Shown here: positions 7,425 to 14,582 of the stretch, in pieces
How the letters are laid out: each line of letters begins with the position of its first letter
How positions within the stretch are numbered: position 1 is the stretch's first letter
Notes under the pieces: model-generated
Told to the model about the DNA's origin: nothing
Database searches by the model: none
Seen by the model: only the letters and a program-made list of their open reading frames with translations
Translations under genes and position numbers: made by a program
NCBI GenBank assembly: GCA_004335835.1
Contig: RWJK01000833.1
Coordinates: forward strand, 1 to 15,523
Source of the DNA: Scenedesmus sp. ARA3
Taxonomy: Eukaryota > Chlorophyta > Chlorophyceae > Sphaeropleales > Scenedesmaceae
Direction: 5' to 3'
DNA: 15,523 bases

Positions 7425-7684
7425 TCATATCATAGTTGTCACTGGCAGGCACACGTGTTGATGATACAACACATGATGAGCGTGTGCACTGCGCGCAGTG
7501 CTTGCATGGCCCAGTAACAGCAAGGGCACTGCACCTGCAGCATGCGTCTGAGATGCACTTGCTGCTGAACATGACACTACTGCTGCACAAATGATTTGAA
7601 GACATGCTGCTGAAACTGTAGCAGTGCAGACAGATCATAATTCCAGAAACCAAATGCAGCAGCCAAACAACATCTGCACTTCTA

Positions 7685-8512
7685 TCACAGGAATGCAAGA
7701 GATGCCAATGCAGCAATGCCACAGGCCAACAGCGCGCTGAAGGCGGTTGTGTGCATGGATGCTCCTGATGTGCTCGCAGCAACTCCAGTGGTGCCAGCAG
7801 TCGCAGGGCTGCTCATTTCTCTGTCAACCAATCTGCAAACATTGTCACACGCCCGCAGGTTTGACTCCTCAGCATCAACGTCGTTGCGGTAGCTGTCCTG
7901 GCTTCCGTCTGCCTTGATACATGCGGGCGCCTGCTTGCCACTCGCTTGGCAGCGGCTCGTGCACCACGTCTGACACGTCATCTCAGCAAATGCCTGGCCC
8001 AGCTGCTCTGAGAGCACTCCCATGCCCTGCGTGTTCGCCGAATCCTTTGTAATCTGCAAGGCTGATTTGGTTGCTTGGAGTTGCTGCTGACTAGGACTGT
8101 TGGTTGCTGTTGCGCCAGGGCCGGGCACTGGCCGTCCTGGCAGGACACTTGGGTTAATTGGACGATCGCTAGCATCGAGAGTACCCGGCTGAACCAAGGG
8201 CTCTGGAAGCTGCCCCGGCGCCGGGCTGGGATAGCCGCCATAAGTCCCTGGCACTGATTGAAGCTCCAAAGACTCCAGGTCTGGCGTCCACGGTTGGGGT
8301 GGAGAGGCTGGAGGCAGCTCTGCATTGCCTGACAGATCAGACGCAGGGGCGCAATATGCTCCCTTAATGCTTGTGCTGCAAGCCAGCAGCACGAGGAGCA
8401 GCGCACTGGCCAGCATCTGGCGTGGCAGCAGCGCACTGCTGGCAGCAGTGCCACTGGCACCTGCCCTGCAAGATGACGGCATGGCCTGCAGTGCAGCGTC
8501 ACAAAGAGACAT
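7685..8512 (-). CDS. Secreted, possibly GPI-anchored six-cysteine protein (paralogue 2)
   Basis: The product has 275 residues. The first 30 are polar/Ala-rich and may not belong if translation starts at the second Met (residue 11). A signal core follows at about 33-50 (MLASALLLVLLACSTSIKG). Residues about 55-150 form a Pro/Ser/Gly-rich linker, typical of extracellular algal proteins. The cysteine domain at about 178-228 has CX3CX3CX9CX23CX3C spacing (TCQTWCTSRC, QAPAC, ACDNVC). A Ser/Thr/Ala spacer then leads to a hydrophobic C-terminal tail (FSALLACGIAALASLAFL) ending at the stop, which looks like a GPI-attachment signal or terminal membrane anchor. It is related to the gene at 4541-5020, which lacks the linker and tail. 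I see no named domain. Secreted or surface location is inferred from the two hydrophobic ends. Confidence 0.65.
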   Translation of the reverse strand: MSLCDAALQAMPSSCRAGASGTAASSALLPRQMLASALLLVLLACSTSIKGAYCAPASDLSGNAELPPASPPQPWTPDLESLELQSVPGTYGGYPSPAPGQLPEPLVQPGTLDASDRPINPSVLPGRPVPGPGATATNSPSQQQLQATKSALQITKDSANTQGMGVLSEQLGQAFAEMTCQTWCTSRCQASGKQAPACIKADGSQDSYRNDVDAEESNLRACDNVCRLVDREMSSPATAGTTGVAASTSGASMHTTAFSALLACGIAALASLAFL

Positions 8513-8877
8513 AGGATAAATTAAGGTGCATAGAAAGACTAGAATAATCCCAAGGCGAAGCTGCTCACTACAAGTACAGAGTAGACTTGCAGGATTTTGC
8601 TAGTCAGTGCCACTGGGGGTGCTGCCAATGACATGAAGCAGACACATGTGTTGCTTAAGCACCTCTGCAGTGCTCAAGGCAAGCCCGTAAATCTGTAATA
8701 CTGCTTTCAAAATGTGTCTGAGTGTATGTCGGACCCTGTCCGTAGCTGACAGTGCCCTGCATCTGCCGTGCTTTGAGCAGAACTAAACCAGAGCTGCTCG
8801 AGCTTCGCACAGTGCACTCTACGCAGGCAGCAACAAACGCTTTTCCAGTAATTCATAGCAACAAATGTAACACTTAC
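8513..8877. other. Upstream flank of paralogue 2 or intron, no gene seen
   Basis: If the 8878-8976 exon belongs to a gene reading leftward, this is its intron; otherwise it is the promoter region of paralogue 2. Acceptor-like CAGs occur at several points on the minus strand (for example before 8752-8770), but none is clearly best. The bases just upstream of the 8512 ATG resemble those upstream of paralogue 1. Confidence 0.35.
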
Positions 8878-8976
8878 TTGCTGTATTGGTTCAAGTGCCG
8901 GGGACTGCAGCTCAAAAGCGTCCACGGGCCTGCCGCTTGAAGTGTAGCCGTATACAGTAGTGGTAGCGGACACGAA
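8878..8976 (-). CDS. Isolated 99-bp exon with strong splice sites
   Basis: The minus strand shows the acceptor TTGTAATCACAG (979-977 of the 8.9-kb line, exon starting at 8976), 33 codons without a stop, and a consensus GTAAGTG donor below 8878. The exon is phase 0 at both ends. It encodes FVSATTTVYGYTSSGRPVDA and continues FELQSPALEPIQQ. A broken copy at 5797-5850 shows the exon was within the duplicated unit that also carries the secreted-protein genes. Whether it is an upstream exon of paralogue 2 or part of a separate gene is open; joining it in phase to paralogue 2 would put the signal peptide inside the protein, which argues against that. Confidence 0.4.
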
Positions 8977-9152
8977 CTGTGATTACAAAATGCAAAGACA
9001 GCGTACATAGCAATATACTGAACATAAAAGCTCGACAGCAGTGGTATATATAGCTAGGCTTGAAGCATCGTCTGCAGCTTTCCAGGGGACTGGCTCCGAG
9101 GAAGGTCGTGGTGAGCACCTACTACGACCTTCCGCGAAGGTCAGCCTGCTGG
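8912..9152. repeat. Duplicated upstream block, copy B
   Basis: This is the counterpart of 5797-6019, with the same ordered anchors: GCGTCCACGGG, GTAGCCGTA, the GGAAGGTCGT inverted repeat and AAGGTCAGCCTGCTGG. It begins about 400 bp upstream of paralogue 2, against about 780 bp for copy A upstream of paralogue 1, so one of them has gained or lost sequence since the duplication. Confidence 0.6.
9100..9142. promoter_or_regulatory. Conserved inverted repeat GGAAGGTCGT/ACGACCTTCC (copy B)
   Basis: The 10-bp arms at 9100-9109 and 9124-9133 are perfect complements with a 14-nt spacer, followed by a third half-site GAAGGTC at 9136-9142. It has the same arrangement as 5964-6009. Confidence 0.4.
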
Positions 9153-9423
9153 TCTGCGGTGAATCCCTGTTTTGCATCGAGCTACCCGCAATTCAAACAT
9201 GCTGCAATATCCAGAACGTTTCCTTACAAAGCAGAATGTGCTGCTGTCGCTGCAGCAGCTGCTGCAGCGGCGCTGATCTTCGGCGCAAGCAAGCAGCCTG
9301 GCAGTTCAACTTGCAGCAGTGTTGCTCAGGATGATGCACTGGACCTTAATCAGCAACAGCAGCCACAGGAGTGCAACAAACACCTACTGCTTCTTAGTAT
9401 AGTGCAGCGGCTGCTGCTTATGA
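9153..9423 (+). other. CAG-rich host flank before the retrotransposon
   Basis: A plus-strand frame (9060-9446) gives an Ala run, then ALIFGASKQPGSSTCSSVAQ and a Gln-rich part, ending two bases into the retrotransposon. It could be part of a host exon cut by the insertion, but there is no splice or domain support. Confidence 0.25.
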
Positions 9424-9650
9424 GTCACTGCTGCACTACGGGATGAGATCACCTTCACCGCATGCATCAACTCACTGTCCAACAACAGAGCCCCAGGGCC
9501 CGATGGAGTGTCCAACGAGATTCTTAAAGCTCTACCCACCTCGGGCAAACTAGCCTTACATAACATGTTTAAGCTGATGTGGCGGGCACAAAGGACGCCG
9601 GCCAAATGGAAACACAGCAATACCATCCTTCTATATACAAACAAAGGCAC
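9424..9650 (+). CDS. Reverse transcriptase, N-terminal fragment
   Basis: The frame opens after a stop at 9421 and reads VTAALRDEITFTACINSLSN, then NRAPGPDGVSNEILKALP, then a Trp/Lys-rich block (MWRAQRTPAKWKHSNTILLY). This is the classic LINE RT motif 0/1 region: the APGPDG turn, then the P--WK-S-I-L-YK-G strand. Reading is cut at 9650 by the inserted DNA transposon and meets a stop shortly inside it. The true left edge of the element is somewhere in 9421-9442. It is continued at 10208. Confidence 0.7.
9643..9650 (+). repeat. 8-bp target-site duplication, left copy (AAAGGCAC)
   Basis: AAAGGCAC lies immediately before the inserted element and recurs at 10200-10207 immediately after it. The bases beyond differ (C and T to the left), so the duplication is 8 bp. 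Confidence 0.8.
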
Positions 9651-9722
9651 AAGGGCCTGTTGACTCCCCTAACTCCCTGTCACACCCCTTGGGGCGGAGG
9701 GGTGAATGGTGGAAGTTAGTGA
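9651..9722 (+). repeat. Left terminal inverted repeat
   Basis: This pairs with 10128-10199. Mismatches are a few transitions (for example T/C in GGGCCTG and GGGCCCG). Confidence 0.75.
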
Positions 9723-9805
9723 TTCTGCTTGCACAGCTGTGTTGTACGTAGTCTGAAAGGGCCAAAGCAACATAGTGAAATTTTAGCTTTTTTAACTTCT
9801 GGTAC

Positions 9806-10030
9806 CTCCCAACTTCCACGATTTTAGGCTGTCCCACTGACTTTTACCTCCTAACTTCCCTTTGAAAGCCTGTTCTCTGGGGTTCAAGGGAAGTTAGGGA
9901 ATCAGCTAGCTCCCCTAAATCCCTGGCTGTCACTCATGTCTCCTTGCACGTGCCTTGCCACTAAATCCCACAAGCTCCCAACTTCCCCTGTTTTAGCCTC
10001 GCCCACTGAATTTTAACTCCCAACTTCCAC
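9806..10030 (+). repeat. Internal direct repeat of the DNA transposon
   Basis: CTCCCAACTTCC...TTTTAG-CT--CCCACTGA-TTTTA occurs at 9806-9860 and again at 9975-10030, with the core CCCACTGA perfectly kept. Related TCCCCTAA/AACTTCC words are scattered between, so the interior looks built from subterminal repeats, which in hAT-type elements often serve as transposase-binding sites. Confidence 0.55.
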
Positions 10031-10127
10031 TGTTTTTCCACCCCTTTTTGAAAAATTGAGATTTTAGTGGATGTTAGTATACACACAGCCTTGAGGCGCT
10101 TCTTACAGTATTTCTGCCGTTTTACAT

Positions 10128-10199
10128 TCACTAACTTCCATCATTTATCCCTCTGCCCCAAGGGGTGTGACAGGGAGTTAGGAGAGTCAACGGGCCCTT
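10128..10199 (-). repeat. Right terminal inverted repeat
   Basis: This is the reverse complement of the left terminus and ends in GGGCCCTT directly before the second target-duplication copy. Confidence 0.75.
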
Positions 10200-10207
10200 A
10201 AAGGCAC
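10200..10207 (+). repeat. 8-bp target-site duplication, right copy (AAAGGCAC)
   Basis: This is identical to 9643-9650. Removing the transposon plus this copy makes the codon at 9649 continue at 10208 in the frame used by the RT below. Confidence 0.8.
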
Positions 10208-11096
10208 TATAACCAACCTAAAGTACTACCGGCAAACAGGCCTAGAAGATACGGTTTACAAACTGTGGACGCGCATGGTAACAATTGCCCTATCGGACTT
10301 TGGGGAACGCAATGGCGTCTACAGCAGCACGCAAGCTGGCTTCCGGGCCAAGCGTACTACCGCGCAGCAGATAGAAACAATGGTCATGGCCATGGAAGAC
10401 GCGCGCCAACACAATCAAAACATGTATCTGTTACAGATAGACTTTAGTGAAGCATTTGACACAATTAACCATGAAAAGCTGACCAAGATTATGACTGATC
10501 TTGGCTACCCTGATGAGGCGGTGAATATTGTTCATGACCTGTATGATGGCGCAACAACATCCGTCCAGACCCCTTTTGGGCCTACGGCCCCGATAAACAT
10601 TCACCGCGGCACAATACAGGGCGATAGTTTATCGCCCTACTTATTCATCATTTATATGGAACCGCTTCTCCGGTGGCTGCGAGTAGGCGGCCGTGGCTAC
10701 AAATACAAGTCATTCACCGATTATAAAACACAAGTACAGTATCAAGCCACAGACTGCACATACGCGGATGACCTCAATATACTGACGAGCAGCATAAAAG
10801 ACATGGCTGTTCAAACGGACAAGGTGACGGCATACTCCGACTCGGCAAACCTACGCGTTAACATGGATAAGTCCACAGCAACAGCGGCGCTGCACCAACA
10901 ACAGCCACAAGACCCCTACCACCTTGCCACCATTCAACGCCAGATATCGTTCCACTTAAACATTCAGGGGCATCCAGTTGCCACCCATCCGCCCAAAGAG
11001 GCCTTCAAATACCTGGGAATTTACATGACAATGGACATGAACTGGAAACCACAATTCACCAACACACTGTGTTACTGTGACAGTATAGACACTTAA
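10208..11096 (+). CDS. Reverse transcriptase, main part (LINE type)
   Basis: The frame is open from the transposon edge. In order: NLKYYRQTGLEDTVYKLW (motif 2 region, like NYRPISLL of LINEs), STQAGFRAKRTTAQQI, motif A IDFSEAFDTINHEKL (catalytic Asp at 10440), motif B RGTIQGDSLSPYLF, motif C TYADDL at 10758-10775 (catalytic YADD), motif D NMDKS, and motif E FKYLGIYM. All catalytic residues are present. The product would copy the element's RNA at a nicked chromosomal target. There is no in-frame ATG with start context; it continues the 9424-9650 fragment. It ends at a TAA at 11094-11096 caused by a frame change, since the following bases encode LKRKINSLTTSW in the next frame. The host DNA transposon insertion is its main lesion. 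Confidence 0.85.
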
Positions 11097-11097
11097 G

Positions 11098-11496
11098 CGG
11101 AAAATCAACAGTCTGACAACATCTTGGCTAAGTAGAAGCCAAAAACTGCGCATTCTCAAAACATGCTTGCGACCCATGGTGGCCTACACGTTTACTGCTG
11201 TACCGTACACTACGTCACATGTTAGCAAGTTGGACTCCATGTTCACGCAAGCAACCAAGAAAATATACCGATCAGGAAAGGGTGTCTCCCGCGCCATGGC
11301 ACACGACGATGTGACACAAGGAGGGCTCGGATGCCCCTCCTTGATGGTGGAATACGGCACAATTCAAGTACAACGTCTGTTGCGGTCCCTTAGGGACGAA
11401 GCTTCCCATGGAGTCATCACCAGGGCAATACTAGCCCAACTGCTGGCCACGCGTGGCGGTGCGTACGCACCCCGCATCCAAAACTCCGCCGCTTGA
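11098..11496 (+). CDS. LINE polyprotein segment after RT (thumb region), frame-shifted
   Basis: This continues the RT in the +1 frame: RKINSLTTSWLSRSQKLRIL, then LRPMVAYTFTAVPYT, the usual region after the RT palm where LINE proteins read KL-L-K-----P---Y. No stop occurs until a TGA at 11494-11496, which looks like a one-base insertion (an extra T in GCTTGAG), because the next frame goes on EQLTIVCNSIRLKQT. No catalytic residues are expected here. Confidence 0.6.
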   Translation, partial: RKINSLTTSWLSRSQKLRILKTCLRPMVAYTFTAVPYTTSHVSKLDSMFTQATKKIYRSGKGVSRAMAHDDVTQGGLGCPSLMVEYGTIQVQRLLRSLRDEASHGVITRAILAQLLATRGGAYAPRIQNSAA

Positions 11497-12224
11497 GCAA
11501 CTGACCATTGTATGTAATAGCATACGCCTCAAACAAACTTGAAACTATGCGTCAACTAGGGCTAGAACTCCACAAAAACTGCGAGATCACCAAATGCCGC
11601 ACAACACCGCAAGAGCTACCCGTCCGGCTGACAACCTCCCTTCTAGGGCGAGGCATAGCCGATGCCGCCGCGAAAGCATGTCCTAAACTTCTCAAAGACG
11701 TAATGACACTGACAGGACTTCATGTCTCTAGTACCCGCGGGTACGGCCGTCAAATCTACAACACACAAACGGGATACATCATACCGGCAAGCAGTTTGAA
11801 TGCGCTAGGCAAAGCAGCCCACACGGATGTCCGGCCAAAACACAAACTGGCTCTGAACAGACTGACCAAGTTCATGCACACATACACAAACCCGACGGTG
11901 GAGACCGCCATGCACAGAAACCTCATGCCTTATGACAACATAAACGTCACATACAGAGATAGGCCGCCAGCCATGAGGAAGCCTAGCGCGGATATGCGCA
12001 CACTGCTAGACGCACTATGCACACCAACAGCCGAGCAATCCACAATCCTGCAAACGCTGCAGGCAATGCCGCCGCCGAATAACCCGGACGCCACCGCAAC
12101 ACCTGACCTTACCACGGTACAGCCCATCCACGTAGATCTCACTATGCGAAAGCCGAGTAGCATGGTGGACACCTCATTGAAACATGCGGACATCAGAACT
12201 AGATTGGAGGATTCTGCCCCCCCC
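11495..12224 (+). CDS. LINE polyprotein linker, two frames
   Basis: A short piece in one frame (11495-11541, EQLTIVCNSIRLKQT) passes by a further one-base shift at AAACTTGAAAC into a long open frame beginning LETMRQLGLELHKN and running to the C8 tract at 12217-12224. The content is Thr/Ala/Pro-rich with no motif I can name. The annotated-length frame here runs to 12272, but the last 16 codons are out of register with the next segment. Confidence 0.5.
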
Positions 12225-14004
12225 TTGCGACCAGGTTACACAAAAGGCGATGCAACGATACGATACGGATAACTTGAAACAAACGTGCATGGAAATGTGG
12301 CTCCGGCTTCCGACCACGCACTTCAGGCGCCATGGCACCAACGACGAGTGGAAAAACGCCAGATTGCGGATGTTGAGTGACATAGCAGGCCAACAAGAGG
12401 TGATATCAGACATCATATATGTCCAACAAGCTACGGAACGTCTAACATCAACCTATACTCGCCGTACATCAGGCAAAGACGGCGGAGATAGCCACCCCAA
12501 AGTATCCCAGCGGCAGGCTATGGTACAATGGGGTGACACCATAGTCCAACAATGGGTCATTGAACTGTCTGAACAACTGGGATACCTTGCGAAATCTAAG
12601 CAACCCGCAACTGAGGACGACGTGGACAGAATCGACCAACCGTGTGAATACTGCATAATGTCCGCACCCCACCAATCAGACACCCCAGCCAGCGAACTGT
12701 GTGTGTGCGACACATGCTGGAGGGCATATCATCGGACATGCTTAATACCTCTGGAACTTGAGAGGTGGAACTCTGTCAGCGGCACGGACGCACCGTTTGC
12801 ATGCCGGCAGTGCCACACCTCGGCGTACTCAACTAGCACTCTACCTACACCCCTCCAATGGTTCCGAGTACAATGGGAGCCAAGATTAGAACCATTACAG
12901 GGTCTAGAGGACATGATAGACGACCCAGCGCTGCGAACAAAGCTTAAGAGGCTACTCAGTAAACGGCCGGCACATGTAAAGCAACACACCACCCCACCGG
13001 TGGATCCATCGTACTTAGCACTAGACTTGTCTTCAGCAGAAAAACAAGGCATCTTTAGTCCGACTGAATGCGTCTATGACGTCACGCATGGCCAGCAGGT
13101 ACGCACTCTTGTACACACCCACCCAGAGCCAATCAACCCACACCTAGATATCATTGGGACAGGCTTGCATGAAGTTATGATTAGGCCTGTCTATTACCGG
13201 ATCCATGGTGAAATGGGCAGCTCCACACTAGCATGCATTTACTCACCCACAGGACAAGGGACGTACACAATAACTCCGCAACGACTTCAGTATCTACACA
13301 CTAGATTTATGCACACACACGCCCACCGCCAGAAAATATTTGACAAGTTAAAGGCCAAACCGTTCCCAGAGGAACTGTTCAACATGGTTACTAGAAGCCG
13401 CAAAGACGTAACGTCTGCCAGCGGATGGTCACTTCCTACAGCTGTCCACCAGGCCATAAGCAGGCACACAACAAGCGTTACAGAAAGATTCGCCAATCCC
13501 CTCGACTCGCATTTGGACACTGAAAAATGTTGGAGCCAACACAAGCGCGACCAACTGTTTGGATTCAAACACGATGCCTTTAAATGCCGGTGGACGGGAG
13601 CGTCGACGGCAACGCCCCCTTCCGAACCGGAAATTACACTTAAGGCCCTCGCACACGCCATCCGTTCTGCACGTGCCGCCAACCAATGTCCAACGCTCAC
13701 AACGATGGTATCTCCAGCCTGGTCTGAAAACCTGAAGAGTGGGTACAATAACCTCCTGAATGCAAACACGGACGTATGTAAAATTGTCATGAAAATACCA
13801 GGACACCATTTCAAGGTGGACGCCCCACCGTCCCAACCGCTGAACCTACCGCAATCAGCCGCGTCGCCGGCGCCGTTCATGTTCATAGTGGAAGTCGGCA
13901 ATGATACAGGGTTCAACGTATACTCACGCACACGGCACGCCGATGTACAACAACAATTTGCAAGGGACATGATGTTGGCCATAAACGAAAGGCTTGCCAA
14001 TTGA
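12217..14004 (+). CDS. LINE polyprotein: PHD finger and possible methyltransferase-like region
   Basis: The frame is open from the C8 tract (an ATG in it at 12184 belongs to the overlap). At 12642-12816 is a complete PHD-type Cys4-His-Cys3 finger: CEYC, then CDTCWRAYHRTC, then CRQCH. Downstream, residues about 420-560 of the 606-codon frame contain TERFANPLDSH, DQLFGFKHDAFKCRW, TGASTATPPSEPE and a PTLTTMVSPAWSEN block. This pattern recalls the PCIF1-type adenine methyltransferases (ERF-SPL, FG, NPP(F/Y), then a hydrophobic strand) with the NPP Asn replaced by Thr; this is from memory of the family and is tentative. It ends at TGA 14002-14004, where the frame changes to that of RNase H. Confidence 0.55.
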   Translation, partial: PPPCDQVTQKAMQRYDTDNLKQTCMEMWLRLPTTHFRRHGTNDEWKNARLRMLSDIAGQQEVISDIIYVQQATERLTSTYTRRTSGKDGGDSHPKVSQRQAMVQWGDTIVQQWVIELSEQLGYLAKSKQPATEDDVDRIDQPCEYCIMSAPHQSDTPASELCVCDTCWRAYHRTCLIPLELERWNSVSGTDAPFACRQCHTSAYSTSTLPTPLQWFRVQWEPRLEPLQGLEDMIDDPALRTKLKRLLSKRPAHVKQHTTPPVDPSYLALDLSSAEKQGIFSPTECVYDVTHGQQVRTLVHTHPEPINPHLDIIGTGLHEVMIRPVYYRIHGEMGSSTLACIYSPTGQGTYTITPQRLQYLHTRFMHTHAHRQKIFDKLKAKPFPEELFNMVTRSRKDVTSASGWSLPTAVHQAISRHTTSVTERFANPLDSHLDTEKCWSQHKRDQLFGFKHDAFKCRWTGASTATPPSEPEITLKALAHAIRSARAANQCPTLTTMVSPAWSENLKSGYNNLLNANTDVCKIVMKIPGHHFKVDAPPSQPLNLPQSAASPAPFMFIVEVGNDTGFNVYSRTRHADVQQQFARDMMLAINERLAN

Positions 14005-14582
14005 TTTGCAAATCATCAACGCCCGTTGACATGCACCAAATGCACCAGTACATACAAAAACCTCCACCGACAAACGCCCTTATGCCACTCATAGTTACAA
14101 GAACGTTTTATAAGCTGCCAGTGGATCAAGGAGCTCAAACACAAGGGCCAACTTACACTGCATATGCCGCAGACAGCTTGTACCCCCTCCCTGCAGCCTA
14201 CACGTCACCGCACCCTCTTAAATACAAATGGCGCGACTTTGCATATACGGACGGCAGCGTGATCGACAAAGCAACATCTAAGACCGCCAAGCTGGGGGCT
14301 GATGCCCCGCTCGTTGGGTCTGGGGTGTACGCACACTCGGACGCCAAAGGCAACCATGCAGACACCGACCTCCACCTATGCATAAACCCCCGCGACGAGC
14401 CGTACCCCTTTGATGATACCATCAACAGAGCCGAGTTGGTGGCCGTAAAACACGCCATCGAAAATGGTTACACACACATCGCAACTGATAGTCTCACAAC
14501 GCTGTATCAAGTGCGGAAAATGAACCGATCCCCACAAGACATGAGTGAACACAGGCACCTAAAGCTGCACAAGGAGCTATAG
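14001..14582 (+). CDS. RNase H domain (LINE), first part
   Basis: The frame encodes a leader, then the type I RNase H core: FAYTDGSVID (first Asp, 14250-14252), INRAELVAVKHAIE (Glu, 14433-14435) and THIATDSLTTLYQV (Asp, 14487-14489). It stops at TAG 14580-14582; the remaining catalytic residues lie in the next frame. RNase H would remove the RNA strand during second-strand synthesis. The spacing from DGS to the Glu is longer than in cellular RNase H because of an Asp/His-rich insertion. The frame is opened by an apparent one-base loss at AATTGATTT. Confidence 0.75.
   Translation: MICKSSTPVDMHQMHQYIQKPPPTNALMPLIVTRTFYKLPVDQGAQTQGPTYTAYAADSLYPLPAAYTSPHPLKYKWRDFAYTDGSVIDKATSKTAKLGADAPLVGSGVYAHSDAKGNHADTDLHLCINPRDEPYPFDDTINRAELVAVKHAIENGYTHIATDSLTTLYQVRKMNRSPQDMSEHRHLKLHKEL

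Larger units (their letters stand above)
6020..7684. other. Long intergenic stretch with repeats and palindromes
   Basis: Several short frames exist, mostly Cys/Leu- or Ala-rich translations of CAG repeats. The longest plus-strand one (6375-6710) has many scattered Cys and no domain, so I call no gene. The stretch holds overlapping palindromes (6134-6164), an AGC microsatellite (6249-6337), a palindrome at 6997-7013 and a perfect 41-bp inverted repeat (7017-7128). Its right end should be the 3' flank of the minus-strand gene at 7685. Confidence 0.4.
9651..10199. mobile_element. 549-bp non-autonomous DNA transposon (MITE), hAT-like
   Basis: The element starts AAGGGCCTGTTGACTC and ends with the complement GAGTCAACGGGCCCTT. 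The terminal inverted repeats extend about 72 bp (9651-9722 and 10128-10199) with roughly 90% identity, including an internal CACACCCCTTGGGGC block. An 8-bp target duplication flanks it. Eight-bp duplications are typical of hAT elements, though P-type and a few other superfamilies also make them, and the ends are only loosely hAT-like. It encodes nothing recognisable. A block of about 55 bp is repeated inside it (9806-9860 and 9975-10030). Confidence 0.75.

Noticed and set aside
9651..10199. Intron in the reverse transcriptase
   Set aside because: The ends are not GT-AG, and terminal inverted repeats plus an 8-bp target duplication identify a DNA transposon.
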